A DNA stretch of 64,000 nt. It comes from Hamadaea tsunoensis DSM 44101. Lineage in GTDB: Bacteria; Actinomycetota; Actinomycetes; Mycobacteriales; Micromonosporaceae. This document shows positions 17,201 to 25,088 of this stretch, in pieces; position 1 is the first letter of the stretch, and the number at the start of each line of letters is the position of its first letter. The stretch is taken from NCBI RefSeq assembly GCF_000428945.1, contig NZ_KE386822.1:124001-188000 (forward strand), in the 5' to 3' direction. The translations under genes were made by a program, and so were the position numbers. Below the pieces are notes generated by a model, which had not been told where the DNA came from, did no database searches, and saw only the letters and a list, made by a program, of their open reading frames with translations.

Positions 17201-18210
17201 CCGGCCGGCAGCGCGAGCGGGCCGCCCGAGCCGAAGTCGGTGTCGTCCTGGTCGAGCTTGCCGTTGTTGGCCGGGCTGAAGAAGTCCTTCGCGGTCAGCG
17301 AGCCGTCCCCGTTGACCTGCAGGCGCACGACCGACTCGGCCAGCGTGCCGGGCGGGCTGGTGCCGGGGCCGGGTGCGGGGGAGACGCCGTTGCCGGTGGC
17401 GAAGATGATCCGGCCCGAGCCGTCGGAGACGAGCCCGCCGCCGGACTGCCAGATGCCGGCCATGCCCGCCGAGCGGCCGCCCTGCGTCGACCAGAGTGTC
17501 GACATCGCGGGCGTGGTGGTCTTCACCCCGGCCACGTAGCCGACGTAGGGGCCGTAGTCGCAGTGGGACGCGAAGCCGGCGTACACGACGCCGTCGAGGA
17601 GCAGCAGGCCCGGCCGCTGGGCCGCGGTCTTCGGGTTGAACGGGTTGGCCGGATCGTTGGTCGGCGTGCCCTGGATCGTCACCGGCCACCCGGTACGCTC
17701 CGTACCCGTCTGCGGGTTGATCGAGTGCAGGTAGAAGTGCGGATGCGAGGTGTCGGAGCCGTCGTTGACCTTCGCGGTGAAGAAGACCGACGCGGTCGCG
17801 GGATCGTAGACCGGCGTACTCGTGATGCCGATGTTCGGCACGAGGTCGCCGCAGCCGATCGCCGACGCCGGCCAGGCCGGTCCGACGCTGCGCGACCAGG
17901 CCACCGCGCCGGTGGCGGCGTTCAGTCCGTAGATCCAGTTGTTCTCGGTCATCGCGATGACGGTGCCGCCGACGACGATCGGCTGCGCGTACACCTGACC
18001 GTCCACAGTGGTCGAGAAGAGCTGGCCGAAGTCCGCGGCCGAGACGGACGAGGGGGCGAGGCCCGCCTCGTTCGCGTCCCAGCCGGTACGCAGGGTGTCG
18101 ACGGAAGCGGTCGTCAGGTCCGCGGCGGCGTTGCCGGGCAGGACGACCAGAAGGGAGAGCGCCAGCGTCGCGGGGACGACCGCGGACGCCAGGCGGCGGA
18201 TGCCACGCAT
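14242..18210 (-). CDS. Large secreted protein: beta-propeller, ASH-type and two F5/8C domains
   Basis: 1322 residues. A signal peptide (about 1-30, ending AAADL) is followed by a PQQ/pyrrolo-quinoline-like beta-propeller (about 35-530, with NNWIYGLNAATGAVAW and DGRVYLLDRDN blades). Then come several immunoglobulin-like choice-of-anchor (ASH) domains with the FGNVAVG or FGTVPTG signature, a first F5/8 type C (discoidin) domain near 855-990, two more ASH repeats, and a second F5/8C domain at the C-terminus. The two discoidin domains share the segment NAFPQWIQVDLGSAQ and long identical DNA. AGGAG precedes the ATG. The protein is probably exported and binds cell-surface or plant carbohydrate; no catalytic motif is visible. 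The product is convergent with the polymerase-like gene. Confidence 0.85.
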   Translation of the reverse strand: MRGIRRLASAVVPATLALSLLVVLPGNAAADLTTASVDTLRTGWDANEAGLAPSSVSAADFGQLFSTTVDGQVYAQPIVVGGTVIAMTENNWIYGLNAATGAVAWSRSVGPAWPASAIGCGDLVPNIGITSTPVYDPATASVFFTAKVNDGSDTSHPHFYLHSINPQTGTERTGWPVTIQGTPTNDPANPFNPKTAAQRPGLLLLDGVVYAGFASHCDYGPYVGYVAGVKTTTPAMSTLWSTQGGRSAGMAGIWQSGGGLVSDGSGRIIFATGNGVSPAPGPGTSPPGTLAESVVRLQVNGDGSLTAKDFFSPANNGKLDQDDTDFGSGGPLALPAGFGTTAHPHLLVQTGKDGRVYLLDRDNLGGMAQGPGGTDNSVGPPAGPYNGVWGHPAFWGGDGGYVYQVENAGFLRAFKYGVNGSGLPVLTSAATSSSTFGYTSGSPVVTSTGTASGSAIVWTVYSDGSNGANGQLRAYDALPVSGQLHLRYSAPIGTAAKFAVPGTDGSRVYVGTRDGKIFGFGRPTQAALSSPPTDFGNVAVGATGNATMTVTATRTVTVSGVSTTAPFGVTPPALPVTLTTGQTLAVPVRFSPTAPGGATASLSFATDAGTVAFDLHGTGTQTGLGATPASLAFGTVPTGARKTISVSIVNTGTSAVTITGSTPPTGPFTATGFPANGSTLAAGASVAVSVTYAPTAVGTQTSSLAVAGNAGTVTVPISGTAVTGAAHLTITPNPVAFGSVAVGTTATQTFDIANTGNIMLTLTKAAPPVGAFATSTPVSEGQQLSPGDVIHQTVTFSPAAAGAQSAIYSITGDDGQGAIAVQLTGTGVTGTGTTNVAAGRPATASSVTQTYGAANVTDADANTYWESANNAFPQWIQVDLGSAQAVGKVLLKLPPPTAWAARTQTLAIQGSTDGNTFSTIVNSSGYVFDPAAGNQVTVSFPATTARYVRLNITGNTGWPAGQLSDFEVFSAGTSGPATLTAAPTSLTFAATPVNTNDEDWQTVVVTNTGTGPASVSSIGATGDFTTSTTCPATIAAGANCIVTVTFHPTAAGTRTGTLSVVSSATNSPLTIGLTGTGTSTGSATLSANPAGLTFPATNAGSASAAQNVTVSNTGTAAATLSSIAASGDYTQTNTCGGTIAAGASCTVSVVFRPTASGSRTGVLTVPSTATNSPLNVTLTGTGTVPSGTNLALGKATSQSSNTQSYGSGNAVDGNANTYWESNNNAFPQWIQVDLGSAQTVGRVVLKLPPATAWAARTQTLSVTDGSTGTTLVGSAAYTFDPATANTVTITVPAASVRYLRITVTGNTGWPAGQLSELEAYGA

Positions 18211-18261
18211 GACCTACTCCTGGGGGTGAGCAAGGTTTGGCGCAGCGAACCGTAACCCGCC

Positions 18262-18294
18262 GGTCACATGACCGCAAGATATTGACTTCAATAT
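18262..18294 (-). promoter_or_regulatory. Two palindromes upstream of the secreted multidomain gene
   Basis: GGTCACATGACC (18262-18273) and ATATTGACTTCAATAT (18279-18294; 7-base arms around CT) lie 50-85 bases before the start at 18210. The DNA around them is AT-rich against a very GC-rich background. They suit an operator and promoter region for the minus-strand gene. Confidence 0.5.
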
Positions 18295-18352
18295 GAAATT
18301 TTGAGACAGTTCACTATGTGAAAGTGGCTCCGGCCTGGTCCTGGCTGTACGT

Positions 18353-19240
18353 CTAGCTGGTCACGTCCTTGCCGCCGAACCGTGCCCACGCGGCCGTCGC
18401 GAACACCACCGCGTACGCGGCCGCGCGCAGGAGGCCCTCCCGCAACCCGGTGAAGTTGACGGGATCGCGCAGCAGGTCGCCGAAGTTCATCCACGAATGC
18501 GTCAGCAGATACGGGTGCAGCCAGTCGATCTGCGGGATGTTGTCGAGGATGAAGCTGGCCACCGTGAAGATCATCGTGCCGATCATGGCGCCGATCGGCT
18601 GCTCGGTCAGGCTGGAGGCGAACAGTCCCACCGCCGCCATCGAGCACAGGCAGATCCCCAGGTACGCGCACACGCCCAGCACCCGCAGCACGCCCTCGCC
18701 GAAACCGATCTGCCGGCCGGACAGCAGGGTCATGTCGCCGCCGCCGAACAGGATCAGTCCCATGAGGACGCCCACGCCCGCCACGAGCAGCGTCGAGGCG
18801 AACGCGAAAATGCACGCGGCCGCGTACTTCACGGCGAGCAGCCGGGTCCGGTGCACCGGGGTGGTGAGCAGGTAGCGCAGCGTACCGGTGTTGGCCTCGC
18901 CCGCTATGGCGTCACCCGAGATCGCCGCGACCGCCAGCGGCAGGAAGAGCGGCAGCTCGACCGTCAACGCCGCGAGGGCCACGAACAGGCCGTTCTCCGT
19001 GATGCCGGCGAAGAAGTCGGGGCCGCCGCCCCCGCCGCTCGGCGGGTCGAACTTCACCGCGACCGCGATGATGACCGGGATCGCCGCCAGGACGGCCAGG
19101 CCCGCCCAGTTCCGCCGTCGTCCGAAGATCAGCATCAGCTCGGACAGCAGGAACCTCGGCGAGAACATCCTCGGCCGGGGCAGCACCGCACGCACCTCGG
19201 ACGCGACGGCCGCCGGAGTGACGGCCTCAGCCACTGACAT
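18353..19240 (-). CDS. ABC-2 type transporter permease
   Basis: A 295-residue membrane protein with about six hydrophobic segments. It includes AGLAVLAAIPVIIAVAV near 50 and a DAIAGEANTGTLRYLLTTPVHR segment near 110 that is typical of ABC-2 permeases working with drug- or lipid-export ATPases. Its start overlaps the ATPase gene by 14 bases, so the two are coupled. It ends the three-gene reverse operon (LolA-like protein, ATPase, permease) that diverges from a two-component system. Confidence 0.85.
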   Translation of the reverse strand: MSVAEAVTPAAVASEVRAVLPRPRMFSPRFLLSELMLIFGRRRNWAGLAVLAAIPVIIAVAVKFDPPSGGGGGPDFFAGITENGLFVALAALTVELPLFLPLAVAAISGDAIAGEANTGTLRYLLTTPVHRTRLLAVKYAAACIFAFASTLLVAGVGVLMGLILFGGGDMTLLSGRQIGFGEGVLRVLGVCAYLGICLCSMAAVGLFASSLTEQPIGAMIGTMIFTVASFILDNIPQIDWLHPYLLTHSWMNFGDLLRDPVNFTGLREGLLRAAAYAVVFATAAWARFGGKDVTS

Positions 19241-20219
19241 CGAAACCCTCTCCCGTCAGGGATACGAACAGGTCTTCCAGACTCGGCCGGACGGTCGTGA
19301 ACCCCCGCACCGGTACGCCGCCGTGCACGAGCGCCGCGACGGCCTTCTCCGGCGGGGTGTCGCCGAGATCGCCGGTCACCTCGTCGCCGTCCCGCGCGAG
19401 GTCGGTCACGCCCAACTCGCCGAGAATGCGTACCGCCGCCTCGGGCTCCGGGGTCGACGCGCTGATCCGGTGGCCGGCGGGGCGCAGGTCGGCCAGCGGC
19501 CCCTGCGCGACCAGGCGCCCCTGGTGCATGACGCCGGCGTGCGTACAGATCTGCTCCACTTCGGACAGCAGATGCGAGGACAGCAGCACGGTCGTCCCGT
19601 CGGCGGCCAGCGCGGCGATCAGCGTACGCACCTCGCGGGTGCCCTGCGGGTCGAGACCGTTGGTCGGCTCGTCCAGGATGAGCAGCTCCCGGGGCACGAG
19701 CAGGGTGGCCGCCAGGGCCAGCCGCTGCCGCATCCCCAGCGAGTACGCCCGGTAGCGCTTCTTCGCGGCCGCGAGCAGCCCGACGCGGTCGAGCGCGGCG
19801 TCCACGCGTACGCCGGCCGTGGCGGGGTCGGCCCACCGGTCGGCCGCGTCGAGCCGGCGGAGGTTGGCACGGCCGCTGAGGTAGGGGTGGAACGCCGGGC
19901 CCTCGATCAGCGCGCCGACCCGCGGCAGGACCGTGCCCGCGCCGCCCGGCATCGGCCGCCCGAGCAGGGTGTGCTGCCCGGCGGTCGGGCCGATGAGGCC
20001 GAGCAGCATCCGGATCGTCGTGGTCTTGCCGGAGCCGTTCGGGCCGAGGAAGCCGTAGACGCCGCCACGCGGCACGGCCAGGTCGATGTGGTCGACGGCC
20101 GTCTGGTGGCCGAACCGCTTGGTCAGCCCGGTGGTCGACACCGCCGGACCGGCGAGGCCGGCACTCGCCGCAGCGAGGCCGGCCGGACCGGTGGCGGATG
20201 TCGTGGTCAGGGCGCTCAC
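19227..20219 (-). CDS. ABC transporter ATP-binding protein
   Basis: A 330-residue ATPase. Walker A is GPNGSGKTT, the signature is YSLGMRQRLALA and Walker B is LLILDEPTNGLD, with an H-loop in LLSSHLLSEVEQ. The C-terminal extension resembles those of antibiotic-export ATPases. It starts at GTG 20219, which overlaps the TGA of the preceding gene, so translation is coupled; no better start exists before the conserved fold. It would energise the permease encoded next. Substrate unknown; lipid, peptide or drug export are the usual cases. Confidence 0.88.
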   Translation of the reverse strand: MSALTTTSATGPAGLAAASAGLAGPAVSTTGLTKRFGHQTAVDHIDLAVPRGGVYGFLGPNGSGKTTTIRMLLGLIGPTAGQHTLLGRPMPGGAGTVLPRVGALIEGPAFHPYLSGRANLRRLDAADRWADPATAGVRVDAALDRVGLLAAAKKRYRAYSLGMRQRLALAATLLVPRELLILDEPTNGLDPQGTREVRTLIAALAADGTTVLLSSHLLSEVEQICTHAGVMHQGRLVAQGPLADLRPAGHRISASTPEPEAAVRILGELGVTDLARDGDEVTGDLGDTPPEKAVAALVHGGVPVRGFTTVRPSLEDLFVSLTGEGFDVSG

Positions 20220-21442
20220 TTGCCGGCCGGGGCGGACAGCGCCGCCGCCGACGCCTTCGGGTCGGCCGCCGCCGCGTACAGGCGGTCGGGGTCGACCGCC
20301 CCGGCGAACACCCGGCCGTCGTCCGTCAGCAGGACGCTGAACAGCGCGCCGGTCAGGAGGTGGCCGCTGCCCCAGGAACCGCTGACCGCGGGCAGCCGGC
20401 CGACCAGGCCGAGCAGGTTCGCCGTACCCAGCGGACCCTTGGGCGCAGCGGTGTTCGGCCGGATGGTGTTCGGCTGGCCGTCCTTCGGCGGGGCGGCCTG
20501 GTCGTCCTTGGTCGGCGCCGGGAGCTTGGCCGCGAGGACCGAGGTCCAGCCGTCGCCGAGGACGACCGGTTCGCCGCCCGCCTTGCCGGCCTGATCCTTG
20601 GCGGTCAGGTCCTTGGCGGCCGAGTCGGCCTTCTTCTGCAGGTCGGCCGCGCTCTCGTCGGTCACCTTCGCCCCCGGCGGCGGGTTGAACGCGAACTGCT
20701 CGGCGCCCGGCCGGTTGAAGCTCACCTGGGTGAACGCGACCTCCACGGCCGGCTCGGCGGCCCCGCGGGCGAAGACGCGTACGCGCAACGGCACATGCCG
20801 CTCCGCGTCGATCGCGATGGTCACCTGCCCGATCCGGGAAGCCTTGTCGCGGGGCGCCAGCAGCAGCTCGTACGCCGACCGCCCGGCCACCTTCGTCGGA
20901 CCGGCCGTGGTCACGACGGTCGTCGGGTCGATCGCGGCCAGCGCGGCGTCCGCGGCCTCCTGCGGCGTCTTCGGCACCGACGTCAGATCCGGCTTGCGGG
21001 CCGGCGCCGTGCCTTCGGGACGAACGCTGTGCACGGCCGTGTTGTCGCGGCTGTTCCACACCCACACGTCACGGCCGTTGGTGATGAAGTCGGACTCGCC
21101 GAGCGTGCCGAGCAGGGCCACCCGGGCGGAACCGGGTCCGGAGTACCAGACCCGCAGGGTGTGCGTACCGGCGACGAGGGAACTGAGATCGGAGCTGCTG
21201 CCGCCGCCGGTGAGACCCGGCAGCGAGGGCAGGCCGAGGTCGGCACGCTGCGCGACCATCCCGCTGAGCCCGTCCACCCGGGCGGTCTGCAGGTCGACCA
21301 GCAACTGCGCGGCGGTACGCGCCGGCAGCCGGGGCGCGGCGTCGGCACCGGCGGTGGTCAGGGCGGCCGCTCCGGCGGTCGTGGCGACGATGGCGGCGGC
21401 CGGTACGAGCCAGCGCAGCCACTTCGGACGATTCTCGGTCAT
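20216..21442 (-). CDS. LolA/LppX-like exported lipid-carrier or sigma-regulatory protein
   Basis: A 408-residue protein with an N-terminal membrane segment (WLVPAAAIVATTAGAAAL) and a long exported part. The visible pattern of an amphipathic beta structure (LRVWYSGPGSARVALLG, DVWVWNSRDNTA, RVRVFARGA) is that of actinobacterial LolA/DUF2092-like proteins. Start is ATG 21442 (MTENRPKW); the longer reading to 21700 runs through repeat sequence. It is first in an operon with an ABC ATPase and permease and diverges from a response regulator gene. The arrangement suggests a cell-envelope lipid or antibiotic response module. Confidence 0.7.
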   Translation of the reverse strand: MTENRPKWLRWLVPAAAIVATTAGAAALTTAGADAAPRLPARTAAQLLVDLQTARVDGLSGMVAQRADLGLPSLPGLTGGGSSSDLSSLVAGTHTLRVWYSGPGSARVALLGTLGESDFITNGRDVWVWNSRDNTAVHSVRPEGTAPARKPDLTSVPKTPQEAADAALAAIDPTTVVTTAGPTKVAGRSAYELLLAPRDKASRIGQVTIAIDAERHVPLRVRVFARGAAEPAVEVAFTQVSFNRPGAEQFAFNPPPGAKVTDESAADLQKKADSAAKDLTAKDQAGKAGGEPVVLGDGWTSVLAAKLPAPTKDDQAAPPKDGQPNTIRPNTAAPKGPLGTANLLGLVGRLPAVSGSWGSGHLLTGALFSVLLTDDGRVFAGAVDPDRLYAAAADPKASAAALSAPAGK

Positions 21443-21519
21443 GCTCCCAGAGTGCCCCACGTGCCCTGAGCGGATACTGAGAAACGACCGCCCTTCCGCG
21501 CCGGCCTGCCAGCCGTCCC

Positions 21520-21596
21520 TGATCCCGCTTGGATCACGGTTGTCACCCGAATCACGGCCCAAGATTCGGGTGATTTCCCTGATCCAAGCCGGATCA
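21520..21596. repeat. Palindromic repeat family A, copy 1
   Basis: A 77-base imperfect palindrome built of TGATCC, CTTGGATCA and TCACCCGAATC arms around a CCCAAGATTCGGG-type centre. Related copies are at 33451-33540 and 60251-60327. All begin and end with GATC-containing words and share the block AATCACCCGAATCTTGG or its complement. It lies in the divergent gap between the LolA-like gene and the response regulator. Confidence 0.85.
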
Positions 21597-21598
21597 TG

Positions 21599-21868
21599 TG
21601 TCCGATATGGGCGATGTCTCGCCGACCGGTGGACTGATCGTCGACGGTCCGGAGCGCGTTGATGGTGATCGCCGATGATCGCGTCGAAGCTCTTGATCAT
21701 GCAGTCGCGACAAAGGCCTGCGTGCGGGGGTGAAGCCGTGATCGGACGACGGTGATGGATGCTTCGCCCTACTCAGCTGGCAGTGGAGGCCCCCCAGGGC
21801 CGGAACGGTCTCCCGCGGGAGGAGCGGAGGTGAGATCGACGAACCCGGGACATGAAAATGATCTTAAA
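21599..21868. repeat. Composite intergenic repeat R1 (short form)
   Basis: Contains half of the delimiter motif (TGTCCGATAT at 21599-21608), a palindromic stretch with GATCGTCGACGG and GATCATGCA, an inverted delimiter part (CAGTCGCGACAAA, 21702-21714), and module E (21741-21850). Module E shares its sequence with 28711-28826, and in inverse orientation with 50520-50635 and 61352-61447. It ends with GATCTTAAAGATC at 21860-21872. It fills most of the 459-base gap before the response regulator gene. Confidence 0.8.
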
Positions 21869-21901
21869 GATCTTGACAGTGGGCGTGCCATCCTGGGGAG
21901 C

Positions 21902-22561
21902 ATGCGCTTGCTGGTGGTGGAGGACGAGACGCGGATGGCCGCGGCGTTGCGGCGTGGCCTGGAGGCCGAGGGTTTCGTGGTCGATCTCGCGGCGACCGGG
22001 AAGCAGGGCCTGGACGCCGCCCGGTTCGGTGAGTACGACGCGGCGATCGTGGACGTGATGCTGCCGGGCCTGTCGGGCTACCAGGTGGTGAGCACCTTGC
22101 GGGACGAGGGGAAGTGGCTGCCGATCCTCATGCTGTCGGCCAAGGACGGCGAGCACGATCAGGCGGACGGGCTCGACTGCGGCGCCGACGACTACCTGAC
22201 CAAGCCGTTCTCCTACGTCGTGCTGCTGGCCCGGTTGCGTGCGCTGCTGCGGCGCGGTACGCCGGAGCGGCCGCCGATCCTGAGTGCCGGGCCGCTGGCG
22301 CTCGATCCCGCCGCGCGCCGCGTCACCCGCGACGGGGCCGAGGTCGCCCTCACTTCTCGCGAGTTCGCGCTGCTGGAGTACCTGATGCGGCATGCCGCGC
22401 GGGTGGTGTCCAAGACCGAGCTGCTCGACCACGTCTTCGACGCGGGCGAGGACACCGCGGCCAACCTGGTCGAGGTCTACGTCGGCTACCTGCGGCGCAA
22501 GCTCGGCACGGACGCGGTCGAGACCGTGCGCGGGGCCGGCTACCGGCTGGGCACGGCGTGA
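21902..22561 (+). CDS. Two-component response regulator, OmpR/PhoB type
   Basis: A 219-residue regulator. The receiver domain (1-115) has acidic residues E7 and D8, phosphoacceptor D51 in VDVMLPG, and Lys in TKPFSY. The C-terminal winged helix has TSREFALLEYLMR and VEVYVGYLRRKL with the RGAGYRL ending. Start is ATG 21902 with GGGGAG close before it; the longer open frame is repeat R1 and is rejected. It overlaps the histidine kinase start (GTGA) and is divergent from an ABC exporter operon, which is its likely target. Confidence 0.9.
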   Translation: MRLLVVEDETRMAAALRRGLEAEGFVVDLAATGKQGLDAARFGEYDAAIVDVMLPGLSGYQVVSTLRDEGKWLPILMLSAKDGEHDQADGLDCGADDYLTKPFSYVVLLARLRALLRRGTPERPPILSAGPLALDPAARRVTRDGAEVALTSREFALLEYLMRHAARVVSKTELLDHVFDAGEDTAANLVEVYVGYLRRKLGTDAVETVRGAGYRLGTA

Positions 22562-23928
22562 GGCGCCTGGGCACCTGGTGGGGGCGGCTCACGCTGCGCG
22601 GCCGACTGATGATCATCGGGGTCGGCGGGCTCACCGTCGGCTTCACGCTCGGCACCGTCGCGCTCACCGCGATCCTCGCGGTCACCCTCGGCCACAGCGT
22701 CGACGACCAGGCGCGTACGACCGCGCGCGACGTCGCCGACCTGGTGGACGCGGGGTCCCTCGCGCAGCCGGTTCCCGTTGCCGGTCCGTCGATCGTCCAG
22801 GTCGTCGACGATCGGCAACGCGTACGCGCGTCCTCGCCGGCCGCCGACGGTCTCGTGTCCCTGCTGCGGCCCCAGGAGATCGCGGCGGTACGCGCCGGGC
22901 AGACCCTCACGATCGACGGGGACCGGGCGACCGTGCACGGGCTGCTGCACGTGATCGGGGCGCCGGCCGGGACGTCGGACGATCCGCTGACGGTGGTCGT
23001 GGCGCTGCCGGTGGACCAGGCGCTCAAGAGCGTGAGCCTGCTCCGGTCGATCCTGTTCGTCGTGTACCCGGTGCTGGTCGGCGGGCTGTCGCTGCTGGCC
23101 TGGCGGGTCGTCGGGATCGCGCTGCGGCCGGTCGAGGATCTGCGCGCCGGTGCCGAGCGGATCGCGGAGGGCGGTCACGCCGAGCGGCTGCCCGTCCCGG
23201 ACGGCGCCGACGAGGTGCACAGGCTGGCGGTCACCCTCAACCACATGCTCGACCGGCAGGAGGCGGCCCGGCAGCGGCAGCGCGAGTTCGTCGCCGACGC
23301 CGCCCACGAACTGCGCAGCCCGATCGCCAACCTGCGGGTGCAGCTGGAGGTGGCCGAGCACGCGGGCGTACCGGTGCCGGCGCCGGAGCTGCTGGCCGAC
23401 GTCGAACGGCTGACCCGGCTCACCGACGACCTGCTTCTCCTGGCGCGCAACGAGTCCGCCCCGGCTCGACTGTCCGTTGTGGAGGTTCACGGGCTGCTGG
23501 CGGAGGTGGCCGGCCGCTACAGTGCCGCTCGCGTACCCGTCGTCGCTCCGGCTGCGGGCTCGGCTGCCGCGGCGGCCGTCGTCCGGGGCGATCCGGTGGC
23601 GCTCGACCGGCTGCTCGCCAACCTCGTCGACAACGCCGTCCGGTACGCGGCCACGGCCGTGACCCTGTCGGCCCGCGTCCTGCCCGGCGCCGTCGAGATC
23701 GTGGTGGCCGACGACGGTCCGGGCGTACCGGCGGCGGACCGGGAGCGGGTGTTCGAGCGGTTCACCCGGCTCGACGACGCCCGCAGCCGGGACGAGGGCG
23801 GCACCGGTCTCGGCCTCGCGATCGTCCGCGAGATCGCCCGCCGCCATCACGGGGACGTGACGTTGGCGGCCAACGACCCCGGCGTACGCGCGATCGTCAC
23901 GCTGCCGCTCGGCGGCCGCTCAGCCTGA
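22558..23928 (+). CDS. Sensor histidine kinase
   Basis: A 456-residue membrane kinase. A first membrane span near 18-42 (MIIGVGGLTVGF) and a second near 160-185 flank an extracytoplasmic sensor loop. HAMP, dimerisation and ATPase domains follow. The H box is FVADAAHELRSPIANL with His250, the N box is LLANLVDNAVRYA, and G boxes are DDGPGVP and GGTGLGLAIV. GTG 22558 overlaps the stop of the response regulator. The 3' end overlaps 32 bases with the convergent DUF2306 gene. Confidence 0.9.
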   Translation: MRRLGTWWGRLTLRGRLMIIGVGGLTVGFTLGTVALTAILAVTLGHSVDDQARTTARDVADLVDAGSLAQPVPVAGPSIVQVVDDRQRVRASSPAADGLVSLLRPQEIAAVRAGQTLTIDGDRATVHGLLHVIGAPAGTSDDPLTVVVALPVDQALKSVSLLRSILFVVYPVLVGGLSLLAWRVVGIALRPVEDLRAGAERIAEGGHAERLPVPDGADEVHRLAVTLNHMLDRQEAARQRQREFVADAAHELRSPIANLRVQLEVAEHAGVPVPAPELLADVERLTRLTDDLLLLARNESAPARLSVVEVHGLLAEVAGRYSAARVPVVAPAAGSAAAAAVVRGDPVALDRLLANLVDNAVRYAATAVTLSARVLPGAVEIVVADDGPGVPAADRERVFERFTRLDDARSRDEGGTGLGLAIVREIARRHHGDVTLAANDPGVRAIVTLPLGGRSA

Positions 23929-24361
23929 TGATCGCGAGGGCGAGGCCGACGCAGGCCAGGGCGCCCAGCGTCAGCGGGACCGGGTTGTGGACGATCCACT
24001 GCGGGATCTGGCGCACCGGGACGACGACGGCCCCGACGAAGGCGCCGAGCAGGCCGAAGTAGGACCCGGTCATGAAGCGCCGGTGATGCTTCACCCGCCC
24101 GGTACGCGCCGCCCACAGGCCGATCGTCAGGGTCACGAAGGTGAACACCGACAGCCCGTGGATCCAGCTGAAGTGGCCTGGCCGCAGGGCCTGGATGAAG
24201 AACGACGTGATGATCGTGAGGTACATGGCGACGACCCAGACGCGCCCGATCCGGCGGTGCCGCTGATCGCCCTTCGGCCGGCGGAGCAGGTTGTACGCCC
24301 CCAGCACCAGTGAGACGGTCGCGGCCGAGGCGTGCACTCCGATAACAACGTTATTGGCCAT
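23897..24361 (-). CDS. DUF2306-type membrane protein
   Basis: A 154-residue integral membrane protein with four hydrophobic segments. The R-R-I-G-R-V-W and H-F-S-W-I-H-G-L-S segments and the H-H-R-R-F-M-T-G-S-Y-F stretch are those of predicted DUF2306 proteins. Start at ATG 24361 (MANNVVIGVHASAA); a TATAAC box a few bases upstream suggests a leaderless or near-leaderless message. It is divergent from a TetR gene that shares the twin operator, so it is the likely regulated target. Function unknown. Confidence 0.75.
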   Translation of the reverse strand: MANNVVIGVHASAATVSLVLGAYNLLRRPKGDQRHRRIGRVWVVAMYLTIITSFFIQALRPGHFSWIHGLSVFTFVTLTIGLWAARTGRVKHHRRFMTGSYFGLLGAFVGAVVVPVRQIPQWIVHNPVPLTLGALACVGLALAIIRLSGRRAAA

Positions 24362-24372
24362 AACACTGTTAT
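24342..24372. promoter_or_regulatory. Twin TetR-type operators between DUF2306 and TetR genes
   Basis: ATAACAACGTTAT (24342-24354) and ATAACACTGTTAT (24360-24372) are two ATAAC-N3-GTTAT palindromes with centres 18 bp apart. The left one covers the first codons of the DUF2306 gene. The right one overlaps a TATAGT -10 box (24370-24375) for the TetR gene, whose ATG at 24383 would be the transcript start. Binding there would block both genes. Confidence 0.75.
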
Positions 24373-24382
24373 AGTCCTCGTC

Positions 24383-24967
24383 ATGGCATCGGTCAAGGGA
24401 GATCTGATCGACCGGCTCGTGGACGAGGGCGCGCGGCTGCTCGTCGCCGAGGGGCTCGGCGGGCTCTCGCTGCGCAAGGTCGCGGCGGCCGCCGGGGTGT
24501 CGACGATGCCCGTCTACACGCTCTTCGGCGACAAGCGCGGACTGCTGGCGGCCATGCACCGGGAGGCGTTCCGCCGGCTCGGCGCGGCCCTCGCCGCCGC
24601 CGGCCCCGCCGACGATCCGCTGCAGCACCTGGGTTTGCTGGGATTCGCGTACCGGCAGTCCGCTTTGGACGGGCCGCACCTGTACGCGCTCATGTTCGGC
24701 CAGGTGTTCGCCGAGCTGCCGGCCGACGAGGACGGCCGGGCGGCTGCCGATGCGGCGTACCTGCCCCTGGTGGACGGCGTACGCGCGGCCCAGACGGCGG
24801 GGATCCTGGCCGAGGGGGACCCGGAGCCGGTCGCGCTGCACCTGTGGGCGGTGGCGCACGGGATGGTGAGCCTGGAGATCAACGGACATCTTCCGGCGCT
24901 CGGCGACCCCGCGGACATGTACGCGATCGCCCTCAACAACGCGATCCAGCCCTTCCTCCGCATGTGA
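24383..24967 (+). CDS. TetR/AcrR family regulator
   Basis: A 194-residue repressor. The N-terminal helix-turn-helix is LSLRKVAAAAGVSTMPVYTLFGDKRGLL (residues about 30-58). A TetR C-terminal ligand domain follows (with the WAVAHGMVSLEI segment). Start ATG 24383, likely leaderless. It diverges from the DUF2306 gene over a twin-palindrome operator and is probably autoregulated. Ligand unknown. Confidence 0.87.
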   Translation: MASVKGDLIDRLVDEGARLLVAEGLGGLSLRKVAAAAGVSTMPVYTLFGDKRGLLAAMHREAFRRLGAALAAAGPADDPLQHLGLLGFAYRQSALDGPHLYALMFGQVFAELPADEDGRAAADAAYLPLVDGVRAAQTAGILAEGDPEPVALHLWAVAHGMVSLEINGHLPALGDPADMYAIALNNAIQPFLRM

Positions 24968-25006
24968 CCCCGGCCTGCCCGGCTGGTGTGCCGGGCTGCC
25001 CGGGCG

Positions 25007-25032
25007 TTGACAATCCTTTTCGGTCATAGAAC
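25007..25032 (+). promoter_or_regulatory. Candidate promoter of the amidase-lysozyme pair
   Basis: TTGACA at 25007-25012 and a TAGAAC word at 25027-25032, in an AT-rich stretch just after a GC hairpin. The spacing of 14 is short for a typical -35/-10 pair, so the assignment is tentative. Confidence 0.35.
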
Positions 25033-25088
25033 GATGCTTGTGAATTCTTCACTGGTTCCATGCTTCGTGCTGTACCGATGGAGGTGCG

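Noticed and set aside
14272-18255. Very long open frame (1327 codons) opposite the secreted protein gene
   Set aside because: Arg/Gly-rich translation without domains, typical of the antisense reading of a high-GC gene; the reverse-strand gene has signal peptide and clear domains.
21752-21901. Extended N-terminus of the response regulator
   Set aside because: These codons are module E of the composite repeat; the conserved receiver domain begins at ATG 21902 with a good ribosome site.
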